DNA of 64,000 bases from Candidatus Methanosphaera massiliense (GTDB taxonomy: Archaea > Methanobacteriota > Methanobacteria > Methanobacteriales > Methanobacteriaceae), in contig NZ_JARBXM010000001.1 in the NCBI RefSeq assembly GCF_028890305.1, positions 903,501 through 967,500 of the forward strand, given 5' to 3'. A program made the translations under genes and the position numbers. Below the pieces are notes generated by a model. That model was not told the origin of the DNA. It saw only the letters and a program-made list of their open reading frames with translations, and made no database searches. Of this stretch, positions 1 through 9,692 are shown one piece after another. Position 1 is the stretch's first letter. The number at the start of each line of letters is the position of its first letter.

Positions 1-945
1 TGATATGTCTGTTACTTCTCCATAATCTAGTGTTATTGTTTTGTTTATTGTTTCTTTCACATCTTTTATGTTGAATGGTAGTGGATCGTCTTCTCTGTGT
101 GATATATCTATGTGGTCTTGTTGTAGTAGTGTCATCATGTCTCTTGTTGGTGTTGTACAGTATGTTGGTCCCTGGTATCCGTAATGGTATAGGTATGGTA
201 CGAATCCGGAGTGGTCTAGGTGTGCGTGTGTTATGATTACAGCGTCTAGGTCGTTAAGGTTGAATTCTGGCACGTTTAGGTATGGGTATGATGTTTTATC
301 ATCGACTCCTGCCACGTTTACTCCACAGTCTAGTATTACTTTACTGTTTGGTGTCTGTAAAAATAGGCAGGATCGTCCTACTTCTCTGAATCCTCCTAGG
401 GATGTTAGTCTTACCCAGTCGTTATCGAATTCTGCTTCTCTGTGTATTCTTTTTCCCAGTCTTTGTAGGAATTCTTTTCTTTCTTTACTGTTTCTTCTTA
501 GTGTTAATCTTATTCTCTGTATTGTTTCTGAGGTTATTGGTGGTGTTCTTAGTATTTTTGGTGCCCATCCTGTCTGTTTTACTATTTCACGTGATGTTGC
601 CCCATATTTTCCTATTACCAGTCCTGGTTTTTTGGATTCTATTATTACTTCACATGTTACTTCGTCAAAGGATATGTCTGTTATATCTGCATCTTTTGGT
701 ACTATTTCCTCTATTTTTTCTATTGTTTCTGTTGGGTCTAATAGTACTGATTTGTCTGATCTGATGATGATTCTTTTTCTGATATCTTTTGCCAGGTCTC
801 TTATGATGTTTCCGTTGTCTTTGATTATTTCAGGATTTTTGGTGTATATGACTATCTCTGGACCTTCGAATTCTACTTTTGCTAATTTTACTCTTTCGGG
901 TAAACGTTCAGTAATTTTTTCTGTGATCTCTTCGATCATACTCAT
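1..945 (-). CDS. fttA: Archaeal transcription termination factor FttA (aCPSF1), 5' part only
   Basis: This is the beta-CASP RNase that cleaves nascent RNA at U-rich 3' ends and terminates archaeal transcription. The reading frame is open from an ATG at 945 to the left edge (315 codons), so the C-terminal part lies outside the window. The N-terminal KH region includes a GxxG-like [12 protein letters not shown] near residue 110. A metallo-beta-lactamase domain follows, with the zinc motif HAHLDHSG near residues 239-246. The start is preceded by a purine-rich GAGAGTGA. A second in-frame ATG lies two codons in. The KH plus MBL order is specific to this archaeal family, so the call is secure although only half the protein is visible. 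Confidence 0.93.
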   Translation of the reverse strand, partial: MSMIEEITEKITERLPERVKLAKVEFEGPEIVIYTKNPEIIKDNGNIIRDLAKDIRKRIIIRSDKSVLLDPTETIEKIEEIVPKDADITDISFDEVTCEVIIESKKPGLVIGKYGATSREIVKQTGWAPKILRTPPITSETIQRIRLTLRRNSKERKEFLQRLGKRIHREAEFDNDWVRLTSLGGFREVGRSCLFLQTPNSKVILDCGVNVAGVDDKTSYPYLNVPEFNLNDLDAVIITHAHLDHSGFVPYLYHYGYQGPTYCTTPTRDMMTLLQQDHIDISHREDDPLPFNIKDVKETINKTITLDYGEVTDIS

Positions 946-1032
946 GGTTTCACTCTCTCTTTATCTATTGATAATTTTTACATGTAAATTATCTTCATGA
1001 TTTGTTGTAATTTTGTTGTAATATTATTTTTT

Positions 1033-1082
1033 TTAGTTAAAAAATTCTTTTAGAAAAATAATGTATGCGATTTTTTAACTAA
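1033..1082. repeat. Perfect 13-bp inverted repeat upstream of fttA
   Basis: The arms are TTAGTTAAAAAAT (1033-1045) and ATTTTTTAACTAA (1070-1082), separated by 24 bases. The element lies 88-137 bases upstream of the fttA start, so it could be an operator or, if transcribed, a 5' leader hairpin. Function is inferred from position only. Confidence 0.6.
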
Positions 1083-1377
1083 TTATTTTTTGAAATAAAT
1101 AGTCTTATTTTTTGTTTTATAAGTTGAGTTTGAATAATAGTTTATTCTCATGTATTCTACGTAGTGTTTTTTTTTATTGTTTAAGTTGATTTTTGGATAA
1201 TCTCTATAATTAGTATTTGTGAGTTTATCATAACTTAAAAAAAATTGTTATTATGTTGGCTATTTTTTGTAGAATTACATGTTAAAAATAATTAATAATA
1301 ACTTTGTTTGTTGTTATATATAATTGTTTTATCTTAATTAGTATAATTTTTATTAGATGTTGGTATTTTTTTTCTTT

Positions 1378-1400
1378 AGAAAAAAGGTAGTGGTGGGGGT
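1378..1400 (-). terminator. C-tract plus U-run terminator of psmB
   Basis: Read on the minus strand, the psmB stop codon is followed within about 20 bases by ACCCCCACCACTACC and then a run of six T. The same arrangement recurs after several genes in this window. Confidence 0.6.
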
Positions 1401-1417
1401 TATATTTTTTTTCGTGT

Positions 1418-2038
1418 TTACATGTTTTCTTTTATTTGTGCTATTTCTTCTCGGGTGTATATTTTCATTCCGTCTTCTGTTATTGTTGCTAGTCTGTAGT
1501 GGTTTCCGGAGTATACGTCTCTTTCCATTGCTGAGGTTATTGCTTTTATTGCTACTTCTTTTCCTTCTTCTACGGTTATGTCTTCATTGTATCTGTCTTC
1601 TAGTACTCCTAGTGCGTATGGTGATCCTGATCCTGTGGATATGCATTTGTCTTCTATGTAGCTTCCACTTGGGTCCATGGAGTATAGTTTTGGTCCTTTT
1701 TTGTCTACTCCACCTACAATTGTTTGTACGTAGAATGGTTGTGATTTTAGGATGTTACTTGTTAGTACTGCTAATGAGTCTATTGACATTTCTTTTTCGT
1801 TTCTTAGTTTGTATAGTGATATTTCTGCTTTGAGTATGTCCATTAGTGATTGTGCGTGTGATACTGTTCCTGCGATTGTTGCTCCTATTTTATCATCTAG
1901 TTGGAAGAGTTTGTCTGCATTTTTATTTGCTACTAGGCTTCCCATGGTTGCTCTGGTTTCGGTTGCTAGTACAACTCCGTCTTTGCAAACAAATCCTACT
2001 GTTGTTGTTCCTTTCATATTTTTGTCTGTGTCGTTCAT
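1418..2038 (-). CDS. psmB: Proteasome subunit beta
   Basis: This is the catalytic subunit of the archaeal 20S proteasome, matured by autocatalytic removal of a short propeptide. With the ATG at 2038 the propeptide is ten residues (ending Met-Lys-Gly) and mature Thr1 follows in TTTVGFVCKDGV. Counting from Thr1, Glu17 and Lys33 are in place for catalysis, and the GSGSPYALG motif is present. The start at 2038 is chosen because GAGGTG lies just upstream; an alternative ATG at 2062 would overrun that site. The mature protein is of normal length (about 196 residues). Confidence 0.95.
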   Translation of the reverse strand: MNDTDKNMKGTTTVGFVCKDGVVLATETRATMGSLVANKNADKLFQLDDKIGATIAGTVSHAQSLMDILKAEISLYKLRNEKEMSIDSLAVLTSNILKSQPFYVQTIVGGVDKKGPKLYSMDPSGSYIEDKCISTGSGSPYALGVLEDRYNEDITVEEGKEVAIKAITSAMERDVYSGNHYRLATITEDGMKIYTREEIAQIKENM

Positions 2039-2246
2039 GGATTTACACCTCATTTCTTTCATATTTTTGTGATTTGTTTATTATTTTTATTTTTTTTTTA
2101 ATGTATTGTTTTATGAAATAATTTTTTTGATAATAATAACATTTTTTCTTATGATTTTTTGTTTTTTTATTTCATTTATTATACATTAAATTTTTTTTAT
2201 TATTTTTTTATTATTTGTTTTTACGATAATAGTTTATTAATTTTAT

Positions 2247-2260
2247 TTTATATACTTTTG
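2247..2260 (-). promoter_or_regulatory. Candidate BRE/TATA promoter of psmB
   Basis: On the minus strand the sequence reads CAAAAGTATATAAAAT, an A-rich BRE next to a TATA box. It resembles AAAAAAGTATATAAATAG at 12073-12090. The predicted transcription start is about 25 bases downstream, which implies a leader of roughly 185 bases. Confidence 0.45.
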
Positions 2261-2325
2261 GTTATTAAAATGTTTCTTGAAATAAATTTATGAAACAATT
2301 ATTTCTTAATTAGTATGATTTTTAT

Positions 2326-2351
2326 AGAAAAAGTATAAAGTGGGGGGGGGG
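2326..2351 (-). terminator. Terminator with a ten-C tract after the Mrp-type ATPase gene
   Basis: Ten G residues on the plus strand (2342-2351) read as C10 on the minus strand, 17 bases after the stop codon. They are followed by a T-rich stretch. This is the longest homopolymeric G/C run noticed in the window. Confidence 0.5.
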
Positions 2352-2368
2352 AAGTGTTAATACATGTA

Positions 2369-3226
2369 TTAGTCTTTAGTCATGTATTTTTCTTTAATTG
2401 TTTCTGCAATTTTCATGAATTCTTTTGCTGCTGCAGATTCAGGTTCTGATTTAACAATAGGTTGGTCGAATTTATCTGCTGATTCAGATACACTTGTTCT
2501 GAATGGTAAATCTCCCAGATAATCTACATCCATTGCTTCTGCGAAGTCTTTTCCTTTTGTATCTCCGAAGAGGTTAATCTTCTCGTTACAGTGTGGACAT
2601 TCGAAGTAGGACATATTTTCGATTAAACCTATTTTATCTATGTGTAGCATTTTTGTCATGGTTACACATTTTGTTACATCTTCTTCTGATACTGAGCTTG
2701 GTGTGGTTACCATTACTGCTGCGTCAAGGTCTGGTATCATCTGAAGTACTGTTAGTGGTTCGTCTCCTGTGCCCGGTGGGTTGTCAAATATCATAACATC
2801 AAGATTGCTCCATGCTACATCTGATATTAATTGTTTGATTGCACCTGTTTTTTGTGGTCCTCTCCATATGATTGGTGAACCTGTGTTTTCTATTAGAAAT
2901 GCCATGGATGCAACAAGTATACCGTCATCTGTTTCTACTGGTATTAACTTGTTTCCTTTTACATTTAGTTTTTTATCTTCTATTCCTAACATTTTAGGTA
3001 CGTTAGGTCCATGAATGTCTACATCATATAATGCTGTTTTTAATCCCATTGCATTAAATGCTTGAGCTAAATTAACAGCAACAGTGGATTTTCCTACTCC
3101 ACCTTTACCACTCATAACTGCTATTTTATATTTGATGTGTGATAAGTTACGAGTTATATTAATATTTTGTTCCATTATAGCTTTCTTATCTTCTTCGGAT
3201 AATCCAGCTCCATGTTCATGTGCCAT
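2369..3226 (-). CDS. Mrp/NBP35 family iron-sulfur cluster carrier ATPase
   Basis: This is a P-loop ATPase that binds and transfers Fe-S clusters to apo-proteins. The deviant Walker A GKGGVGKST is at residues 40-48, a Walker B/switch region contains DNPPGTGDEP, and the bridging CPHC motif near residue 210 would ligate a cluster at the dimer interface. The length (285 aa) is normal for ApbC/Nbp35. The start ATG at 3226 has AAGGAG nearby. A general Fe-S maturation role suits a methanogen with many Fe-S enzymes; a specific client cannot be read from sequence. Confidence 0.92.
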   Translation of the reverse strand: MAHEHGAGLSEEDKKAIMEQNINITRNLSHIKYKIAVMSGKGGVGKSTVAVNLAQAFNAMGLKTALYDVDIHGPNVPKMLGIEDKKLNVKGNKLIPVETDDGILVASMAFLIENTGSPIIWRGPQKTGAIKQLISDVAWSNLDVMIFDNPPGTGDEPLTVLQMIPDLDAAVMVTTPSSVSEEDVTKCVTMTKMLHIDKIGLIENMSYFECPHCNEKINLFGDTKGKDFAEAMDVDYLGDLPFRTSVSESADKFDQPIVKSEPESAAAKEFMKIAETIKEKYMTKD

Positions 3227-3423
3227 TTTTTTATAACTCCTTATATTGAAAAATGATAATAGAATATAAGTTTTTTTTAGCTAAGTATTTTAATTTATCG
3301 TTGTCTTATTTTTTTATATATTCTATAATAATTTTTATGCTTTTGCTGTTTTATAAAATTAATCATTATCAATCATAAAAATTAGTTTTGAATAAAACGA
3401 ATAATACCTGTTATTGCATAAAA

Positions 3424-3478
3424 AAACACAAACAGACAAACAAAAAAATAAAAAAAAGAAAAAGAAAAACCCGAAAAA
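3424..3478 (-). terminator. T-rich terminator of the mmp7 pair
   Basis: Immediately after the mmp7 stop codon the minus strand is an almost unbroken series of T runs interrupted by single C or G residues. This matches U-tract termination in archaea. Confidence 0.5.
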
Positions 3479-4387
3479 CTATAAAATAGAACTCTCAGGA
3501 AGTATTTTTACTAATGTATGATCATACATCTTAGATTTTTTAATCTCAGCAATATCACCTAAACGATAATCCTCAACCATAACATCACTAATCTCATCAT
3601 GATACTCATCATAAGGTAACTTTACACGAACACCGTCAAGCTGACTAACAATACTCATAGGAGAATTAATATGAGCAACATCAGGAACCTTCCTCTCCAA
3701 AGCAATCTTAGTAATAACAGGTGAAACAATTAACGGGTCATCATTAAGATCCTCTTTCTGTTTAGAAATAATATCCTCAGCAGTAGAAACAAGTTTTCTA
3801 AGAGCACGGATATTCTCCCCACGTTTCAACCTTCTAGGTATACGGCCAAAACCAGCAACATAAGCATTAGCATTAATCTCTTCTGCAGGAATCTCAGGAC
3901 TACCAGTTACAATAACAGGAATATCAATATCCTCAAATAAGAATTTCTTCTTACGAATACAGTCTTCAAAACTACCTAATGAAAAGATTGCAAGGTCATG
4001 CTCCTCAATTAAATCCTTCTCACGCTTGCTAATCTGTGAAATACCCTTACCAGCACCACGGGCAAGACCAATCATATTAGTCTTAGTACCATACCGTCTA
4101 AGATACTCAGCAATATCACAGGCAGCATGAGGTAAATGCTGACGTGCAAGAGTAGGAGATACAACAGCAATCTCAGTACTAGCTAAAGGAGAAAGCTCCA
4201 CATCACCAAGTAAATCCTTAGCCTTATCTTTAATTTTACCAGTGTCCTCTGCAGGAACAGCTATAGTTAATGTAATATCAAGTTGTGATGCATTCTTTTG
4301 TAAAATAAATCCACCAAGATCCTCAATCAACTCTTCCATCTCATAATGTTTGTGGACTCCACCAGTATAAGTCATTGTTTCATACAT
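3479..4387 (-). CDS. mmp7: Methanogenesis marker protein 7 (Mmp7)
   Basis: This protein family is restricted to methanogens; Mmp7 has been found with McrC in the ATP-dependent complex that activates methyl-CoM reductase. The 302-residue protein opens with [16 protein letters not shown] followed by [11 protein letters not shown], which I recognise as the family's N-terminus. No transmembrane segments are visible. Its start (ATG 4387, GGAG upstream) overlaps the end of the preceding gene by 16 bases, so the two are translationally coupled. The family assignment is from memory of the N-terminal motif and should be confirmed by profile search. Confidence 0.78.
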   Translation of the reverse strand: MYETMTYTGGVHKHYEMEELIEDLGGFILQKNASQLDITLTIAVPAEDTGKIKDKAKDLLGDVELSPLASTEIAVVSPTLARQHLPHAACDIAEYLRRYGTKTNMIGLARGAGKGISQISKREKDLIEEHDLAIFSLGSFEDCIRKKKFLFEDIDIPVIVTGSPEIPAEEINANAYVAGFGRIPRRLKRGENIRALRKLVSTAEDIISKQKEDLNDDPLIVSPVITKIALERKVPDVAHINSPMSIVSQLDGVRVKLPYDEYHDEISDVMVEDYRLGDIAEIKKSKMYDHTLVKILPESSIL

Positions 4388-4893
4388 AATTCATTCTCCA
4401 GAAATTCATATCTTTTATTAACACGTTTAATAATACTTCTTGATACATTCTTATGTGAAGGAACAATAATAACATTATCGCCCTCCACATTTATATCCAT
4501 ATAATCAGGCATAACAACATAATCATAATCCTCATCAACAAGAGTAAAACCCATGTCTAACAAGGTATCCTTAAGAAAATCACTATACACTTTAACCAGA
4601 ATATCCTTCCTGTATCTCTTTCTATTCAAATTATTCTTATTTAAATTCTTAAGTCGGATAATAGCATTCTCATCAACATCAGTACCAAATTTATCGCTTA
4701 GCATGAAGATATTATCAAATATCTGAGGATAAGTATTTAATTTAACAGGAATCACCGGAATATCACACTTTGTCTCAGATAAAAGAATTGCCACATCAGC
4801 ATCCCTAATCTCTGAAGGTTTAACTACAGTATAATCAGTTATTCCAGACATTTTCAGAATATCTTCACACATTGGTGTTGTTATAATTTTCAT
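4372..4893 (-). CDS. Conserved methanogen protein coupled to mmp7 (possibly methanogenesis marker 5)
   Basis: This is a 173-residue soluble protein, first gene of a two-gene operon with mmp7. The visible features are an N-terminal [13 protein letters not shown] segment and a central [25 protein letters not shown] segment resembling a sugar/nucleotide-binding alpha/beta fold. It has only three cysteines and no metal motif. The tight overlap with mmp7 suggests a shared role in MCR activation, and I tentatively associate it with one of the small marker families (5, less likely 6 or 17). The family number is uncertain. Confidence 0.6.
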   Translation of the reverse strand: MKIITTPMCEDILKMSGITDYTVVKPSEIRDADVAILLSETKCDIPVIPVKLNTYPQIFDNIFMLSDKFGTDVDENAIIRLKNLNKNNLNRKRYRKDILVKVYSDFLKDTLLDMGFTLVDEDYDYVVMPDYMDINVEGDNVIIVPSHKNVSRSIIKRVNKRYEFLENELCMKQ

Positions 4894-5087
4894 ACTAAAT
4901 ACTTCTTTTAATTTAAATTCTTAATTAAATATTATAATTCTTATCACTATTACTTTTTCTTACAATAAAATCTAATAATCCTATTATACGTTTATATATT
5001 AATAAAAAATACATATAATAATCCTAAAAAAATAAAATGAAGAAAAAAGATAATAATATAATAATATCAATTTAAAAGGTGGTACGT

Positions 5088-5795
5088 ATGAAAGTAAACG
5101 TAAGCTTATATAATTCTGAAACCAGTGATTTAGCAATAATGGTTGACTTACTACGAGCAAGTACAACAATAACAATAGCACTAAACAACTTCAATAGAGT
5201 AATACCAGTAAATACTATTGAATCAGCTTTTGAATTGAAAGAAAAATACCATGCCATACTAGCAGGTGAAAAAAAGATAATAAAAATAGATGGATTTGAC
5301 GTATCTAATTCACCATATGAAATACAAGACTACACAGATGACACACTAATACTAAAATCAACAAATGGAACAAAAGTTCTGGAAAACTTGGGAAAAAATG
5401 AGAAAACTAAGATACTCATAGGATCTGCAATAAATGCAAAAGCAGTAGCACAAACAGCACTAAACATGGCTGATGAAGAAATAGACATAATAATGGCTGG
5501 AAGACATGGAAAATTCACAATAGAAGACTGTTTGGGAGCAGGAATAATCATTAATGAAATGATTAAATTAGCAATAGAAGAAGATATAGATTTAGAACTA
5601 ACAGAATTTGCTCAGGTAGCTAAAATGATATCAAGTGATTATCTTATAGCAAAAGACCTTATAAATTCATCAAACAGTGCAGATATACTAAGAGACTTAG
5701 ACTACATAGAAGATATAAAAATATGCACATTAGTAAATGAATTGGACACAGTACCAATATACAGGAACAATGAAATAACCAAACTAGAAAATTAG
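5088..5795 (+). CDS. comB: 2-phosphosulfolactate phosphatase
   Basis: ComB removes phosphate from 2-phosphosulfolactate in the phosphoenolpyruvate route to coenzyme M. The family motifs are visible: MVDLLRASTTITIAL near the N-terminus, a central STNGTK, and AGRHGKFTIEDCLGAG. The length (235 aa) is normal. The ATG at 5088 is preferred over a GTG at 5079 because AAAGGTGGT lies directly upstream of it. It is followed after 25 bases by the TraB-like gene on the same strand. The presence of comB implies that the cell makes at least part of coenzyme M itself. Confidence 0.92.
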   Translation: MKVNVSLYNSETSDLAIMVDLLRASTTITIALNNFNRVIPVNTIESAFELKEKYHAILAGEKKIIKIDGFDVSNSPYEIQDYTDDTLILKSTNGTKVLENLGKNEKTKILIGSAINAKAVAQTALNMADEEIDIIMAGRHGKFTIEDCLGAGIIINEMIKLAIEEDIDLELTEFAQVAKMISSDYLIAKDLINSSNSADILRDLDYIEDIKICTLVNELDTVPIYRNNEITKLEN

Positions 5796-5820
5796 AACGC
5801 TCAATAATTATGTGATAATA

Positions 5821-7110
5821 ATGAATGAAGAAGAAAATATTAACCCTTTAAATCAAAGAATATTCCGACAACCACCAATAATACGCTTCAATCAAAACAC
5901 ACCAGCAACACAGGAAACAGAAGAAGAAACTATAGAACCAATACATGAACCATCACTAGAAATAGTAGGAACAGCACACATATCCGATAAAAGTATAGAC
6001 AAAGTACGAGAAACAATACATGAGAAAAAACCAGAAATTGTAGCAATAGAATTAGACCTGGGAAGATATCAAGGATTACTGGATGAAGAAAGAGGAATAA
6101 AAAGAGAACAAAAATTTGATTTAAAACAGTTACTCAAATCATCAAATCTAACAGTGACAATAGTAAGCTTGATTCTATCACACGCCCAGAAACAAATGGG
6201 GGAAGAAGTGGGAGTAAAGCCAGGATCAGAAATGCTTGAAGCAGCACATATAGCACAGGAAGTAAATGCAGATTTAGCACTAATCGATAGGAATATTCAG
6301 ATAACACTAAAACGTACAATTAATGGAATGAGCTTCAGAGAAAAACTATCATTCGTATGGGAACTAATAACATCCTATTTCCTGGGTGATGATGAAGATG
6401 AGGAAGCATTCAAAGAAGAAGTAGAACAGCTAAAACAAGATGATACAATAAAAGAGGTAATGAACTACTTCAAAGAAGCATCTCCTGGAGGATACAATGC
6501 TCTAGTACATGAAAGAGATGCATATATGGCATATAACCTAAAAAGTTTAGAAGATAAGAACGTAGTAGCCGTAGTAGGAGCAGGACATAAAAATGGTATA
6601 CTAACCTACCTAGACCAGCCAGGCACGATACCCCCCATTGAGTCAATTGATCAGGTAAAGGAGTCAAGATTCTCTATAATCCAGATAATACTATACTCAA
6701 TACCAGTGCTATTTATTGTAGTATTTGGATTAGCATTTATAAATGGAATAAATATACAGGGTGGAATAATAAATTACCTAATATTTGCTGGAGGAGGAGC
6801 ACTAATAGGCTCATTACTATCAGGATCAAAAATACAATCAGCAATAGTGGCAATGCTGGTAGCACCAGTAACAGTAATACATCCGCTACTGGCAGCAGGA
6901 TGGTTTTCAGGAATAGTTGAAGGAAAACTAAGACATGTGGGATTCAAAGACTTAGAAGAACTATCAAACTTTGAATCATTCAGTGATTTATGGCATAATA
7001 AACTATTCAGAGTAATACTAGTTGTGCTAGGAACAAACATAGGATGTACAATAGGATTTCTAATAACATTAAACAATGTATTCCTGCCATATCTTCAAGC
7101 AATATTCTAA
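5821..7110 (+). CDS. TraB/PrgY family membrane protein
   Basis: Members of this family resemble the enterococcal pheromone-shutdown protein TraB/PrgY and are related to TIKI-type metalloproteases; the archaeal role is unknown. The soluble half starts with EIVGTAHIS (GxxH motif) and includes VVAVVGAGHKNGI near residue 250. The C-terminal third has about four hydrophobic segments, including an alanine/proline-rich pair. The N-terminal 40 residues are low-complexity and acidic. The ATG at 5821 is chosen over GTG at 5812 because the intervening GTGAT resembles a ribosome site. Length is 429 aa. Confidence 0.85.
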   Translation: MNEEENINPLNQRIFRQPPIIRFNQNTPATQETEEETIEPIHEPSLEIVGTAHISDKSIDKVRETIHEKKPEIVAIELDLGRYQGLLDEERGIKREQKFDLKQLLKSSNLTVTIVSLILSHAQKQMGEEVGVKPGSEMLEAAHIAQEVNADLALIDRNIQITLKRTINGMSFREKLSFVWELITSYFLGDDEDEEAFKEEVEQLKQDDTIKEVMNYFKEASPGGYNALVHERDAYMAYNLKSLEDKNVVAVVGAGHKNGILTYLDQPGTIPPIESIDQVKESRFSIIQIILYSIPVLFIVVFGLAFINGINIQGGIINYLIFAGGGALIGSLLSGSKIQSAIVAMLVAPVTVIHPLLAAGWFSGIVEGKLRHVGFKDLEELSNFESFSDLWHNKLFRVILVVLGTNIGCTIGFLITLNNVFLPYLQAIF

Positions 7111-7140
7111 AAATAATTAAAATAAAGGGATGGTGATATA

Positions 7141-7356
7141 ATGGCATATCTAATATACAGGTGTGACTGTGGAAGAGTACTATACTCAAAAGAAGATACA
7201 AAAACAAAAAAATGTCCATGTGGAAAAACACTGAACGTTAAAAAAAGAAGAATATTAAAAACTGCAGAGACAGCAAGACAAGCAACAATGGCTGTACAAG
7301 ATATGCAAGAAGAAATATATGGTGGGTCTATATTTAGAACTGCAGACCAATTATAA
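7141..7356 (+). CDS. Small zinc-ribbon protein, DUF1922 family
   Basis: This 71-residue protein has a four-cysteine ribbon, CDC near residue 8 and CPC near residue 26, followed by a basic KKRRI stretch and a helical tail. It matches the small archaeal DUF1922 zinc-ribbon proteins of Methanobacteriales. The start is supported by GGATGGTGATAT before the ATG. Its stop overlaps by a few bases with the convergent thiolase gene. Its role is unknown; a nucleic-acid or ribosome-associated function is only a guess from the basic ribbon. Confidence 0.8.
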   Translation: MAYLIYRCDCGRVLYSKEDTKTKKCPCGKTLNVKKRRILKTAETARQATMAVQDMQEEIYGGSIFRTADQL

Positions 7357-8214
7357 ATCACTCATTTTTTCTATTATTTCTCTAGTCATCTTACAAGCCT
7401 TACATGGACTTTGAGCTGTAGGCTGACCACAAATTTCACACTTATCTAAGTGTACTTGTTTTGTTGGAAGACGAAATGTCTTCTTAAATGAATTAAATAT
7501 ATTACGCTTAATACCCTTCTGGTTTTCCTCTAATTTATTAAGATATAATTTAACATCACTTCTAAGAGAAGTGACTGAGTAGGGACATTCCTCATCATGA
7601 ATAGGAATATTATTTATAACACACCAAAGTCCAACGTCCTTCTCAGGTAACTGCCATAATGGCTTTATCCGTGGTACCATATTCTCGTGGATACGGTCAA
7701 GTACTGGTGAAAACTTCGGAAATTTATTTCTATCATTTCTTGCAAAGGTCATGAGAAAAGATTGAATTTCATCATCCATGTTATGACCTGTAGCAATTTT
7801 ATCACAATTATGTGAATCTGAAATTTTATTTAACAAGTATCTTCTATAAACTCCGCAGGGCATACATGTACTTTTATAGATGTCATGAATATCATCTAAA
7901 TTATAACCCCACTCATCTTTAAATGAATAAATGGTTAATGGCACATTTAATCTTTCACAGTTTTCTTTTGCTGAGCGTATACCATGCTCTCTGTATCCAC
8001 AGATACCTTCATCAATACAAACTGCTTCAATACTAAAATTAATATCTGATTCTAACCTGTACTGGCATAACATATGTAATGTCAGTATACTGTCTTTTCC
8101 ACCAGAAACACCTATCATGATTTTCTCATCATCTTTTATGAGTTTATAATCATTCAGGGTTTTAAATACATTATCTTTCACATATTTATTAAATTGTTCT
8201 TGTTCTATTTTCAT
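7351..8214 (-). CDS. Ncs6/TtuA/TtcA-like tRNA thiolation enzyme, paralog 1
   Basis: This is a PP-loop ATPase that adenylates a tRNA base for sulfur transfer. The pyrophosphatase loop SGGKDS is at residues 37-42, the catalytic CMPCGVYRR is near residue 117, and a GHNMDDE motif follows. The C-terminal zinc ribbon (CEICG and CKAC near residues 258-273) is present. Unlike the second copy at 48.1-49.1 kb it lacks the N-terminal CxxC zinc ribbon. No sulfur-carrier gene is adjacent. The target base (2-thiouridine at 34 or 54) cannot be told from sequence alone. Length is 287 aa. Confidence 0.85.
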   Translation of the reverse strand: MKIEQEQFNKYVKDNVFKTLNDYKLIKDDEKIMIGVSGGKDSILTLHMLCQYRLESDINFSIEAVCIDEGICGYREHGIRSAKENCERLNVPLTIYSFKDEWGYNLDDIHDIYKSTCMPCGVYRRYLLNKISDSHNCDKIATGHNMDDEIQSFLMTFARNDRNKFPKFSPVLDRIHENMVPRIKPLWQLPEKDVGLWCVINNIPIHDEECPYSVTSLRSDVKLYLNKLEENQKGIKRNIFNSFKKTFRLPTKQVHLDKCEICGQPTAQSPCKACKMTREIIEKMSDL

Positions 8215-8243
8215 AGTTAAAACATTATCCTATTAATTGAATA

Positions 8244-8270
8244 AAAGAAAAAAAGTAGGGAGGGTGATGA
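8244..8270 (-). terminator. C-rich plus U-run terminator of the DegT gene
   Basis: On the minus strand the stop codon is followed almost at once by CATCACCCTCCCTAC and seven T residues, the recurrent 3' signal of this window. Confidence 0.6.
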
Positions 8271-8272
8271 GT

Positions 8273-9367
8273 TTATTGTAATAATTCTTCAGAACCTTTT
8301 TTAACAGTTTCAATAATTGTGTCAAGTTCCTCAGTTGTTAATGATGGATGTACAGGTAAGGAAATTACTTGACTTGCTGCTAGTTCTGCTTCTGGACAGT
8401 TTCCAGTAAATCCTTGTGCTTGGTAGTATGGTTGTTTATATAATACTATTGGATAATGAACTCCTGTTCCTATTTCATTTTTAGTTAGGAAGTCTCTGAA
8501 TGCATCTCTGTCTTTTGATACACGAATAGTGTACTGGTGGAATACGTGTGTACCATAATCTGCTATTTCAGGAGTAGTTATGCCTTCAACATCTTTTAAT
8601 CCTTCAGATAAATATGCTGCATTTTCATTTCTGATTTTGTTGAATTCATCTACTCTTTTTAGTTGAACTAATCCTATACTTGCAGCTATGTCTGTCATCC
8701 TATAATTATATCCTAATAAGGATTGTTCGTATCTTTTGCTTTCACCGTGAGCTCTTACCATACCAGCTTTTTCTGCAAGGTCAGCATCATTAGTTGTGAC
8801 CATTCCACCTTCACCAGTGGTCATGTTTTTTGTTGGATAGAAACTGAAACATCCAAAGTCTCCAAGACTTCCAACTTTTTTACCTTTGTAAGTGGTTCCA
8901 TGTGCTTGTGCTGCATCTTCAATAACGGTTAAGTCATGTTCTTCTGCTAGTTCAAGTATAGGGTCCATGTCAGCACTTTGTCCATATAAGTGTACAGGTA
9001 GTATTGCTTTTGTTTTATCTGTAATTGCTTCTTCTACTTTAGCAGGATCTAATGTGAATGTTTTTGGGTCTATATCTGCAAATACTGGTGTTGCTCCAGT
9101 ATATAATACTGAATTTGATGTTGCTGCAAATGTGAATGGTGTTGTTATTACTTCATCACCTGCTTTTATTCCACTTGCAACTAGTGCTGTGTGTAGTGCT
9201 GTTGTACCGGAGCTTGTTGCAACTCCATATCCAGCTTCTACGAATTTTGCAAACTCTTTCTGGAACTGGTCTACTTTTGGGCCTTGTGCTAACATTCCAG
9301 ATTTCAATACTTCAGTCACAGCTTCTATTTCTTCATCATGTATTATTGGTTTTGCTATATTAATCAT
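8273..9367 (-). CDS. DegT/DnrJ/EryC1/StrS family PLP aminotransferase
   Basis: This is a PLP-dependent sugar aminotransferase of the kind that makes amino sugars for glycans. The protein is 364 aa. The Schiff-base lysine is K180 in [15 protein letters not shown], the DAAQAHG motif near residue 151 supplies the PLP-binding aspartate, and SSGTTALH near residue 52 binds phosphate. It stands alone, between C-rich terminators, with no other sugar genes next to it, so the substrate is unknown. A role in pseudomurein or surface glycan synthesis is plausible for this lineage but inferred. Confidence 0.9.
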   Translation of the reverse strand: MINIAKPIIHDEEIEAVTEVLKSGMLAQGPKVDQFQKEFAKFVEAGYGVATSSGTTALHTALVASGIKAGDEVITTPFTFAATSNSVLYTGATPVFADIDPKTFTLDPAKVEEAITDKTKAILPVHLYGQSADMDPILELAEEHDLTVIEDAAQAHGTTYKGKKVGSLGDFGCFSFYPTKNMTTGEGGMVTTNDADLAEKAGMVRAHGESKRYEQSLLGYNYRMTDIAASIGLVQLKRVDEFNKIRNENAAYLSEGLKDVEGITTPEIADYGTHVFHQYTIRVSKDRDAFRDFLTKNEIGTGVHYPIVLYKQPYYQAQGFTGNCPEAELAASQVISLPVHPSLTTEELDTIIETVKKGSEELLQ

Positions 9368-9692
9368 ATTATCGTCTCTTTTAGTATATAATTGATAAGT
9401 ACTTAATTAATTATGAAAATAATTCTTTATATCCTATTTTTTAGATTATTATTATGTTGAAATAAAAATCTATTAATGAAAATTAATTATTGTATTATTA
9501 TTTTTAATTTAATCTATAATAATTTTTTTATTTCCCTATATAATCTACTCTAAATTTTTAAAATATAATCAAAATATAGATAAAAATCTTTTACTTAATT
9601 TTTATTATCCTTGTTAAATAAATATAACAATATTAGAATTTTATTGAAAATACATGATATTACTTTAAAATATTTTATAGGATGTAAGATTA
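9368..9692. other. Divergent intergenic region, DegT gene and trm1
   Basis: This 325-base region is AT-rich and must hold two divergent promoters. A TTTAAAATAT box near 9663-9673 could serve trm1, though it is very close to the start. No gene or strong repeat was seen. Confidence 0.5.

Larger units (their letters stand above)
946..1417. other. Intergenic region between fttA and psmB
   Basis: This 472-base AT-rich gap separates two minus-strand genes. It holds the psmB terminator near its left-of-psmB end, a perfect 13-bp inverted repeat (1033-1082), and a tandem TTTGTTGTAAT pair at about 1001-1022 close to the fttA start. No coding potential was seen. Confidence 0.7.
2039..2368. other. Intergenic region between psmB and the Mrp-type ATPase gene
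   Basis: This 330-base AT-rich gap contains a probable psmB promoter on the minus strand and the C-tract terminator of the downstream-lying Mrp gene. Nothing coding was seen. Confidence 0.6.

Noticed and set aside
233-1000. Long plus-strand open frame opposite fttA
   Set aside because: It is the reverse-strand shadow of the fttA coding sequence, rich in Ser, Phe and Ile without any domain. The same reasoning removes the long frames opposite psmB, pyrC, suf, por and ppsA.
2342-2351. Ten-G run as a phase-variation tract
   Set aside because: It lies after a stop codon, outside any coding frame or core promoter, and similar shorter tracts recur after other genes, so a terminator role fits better.
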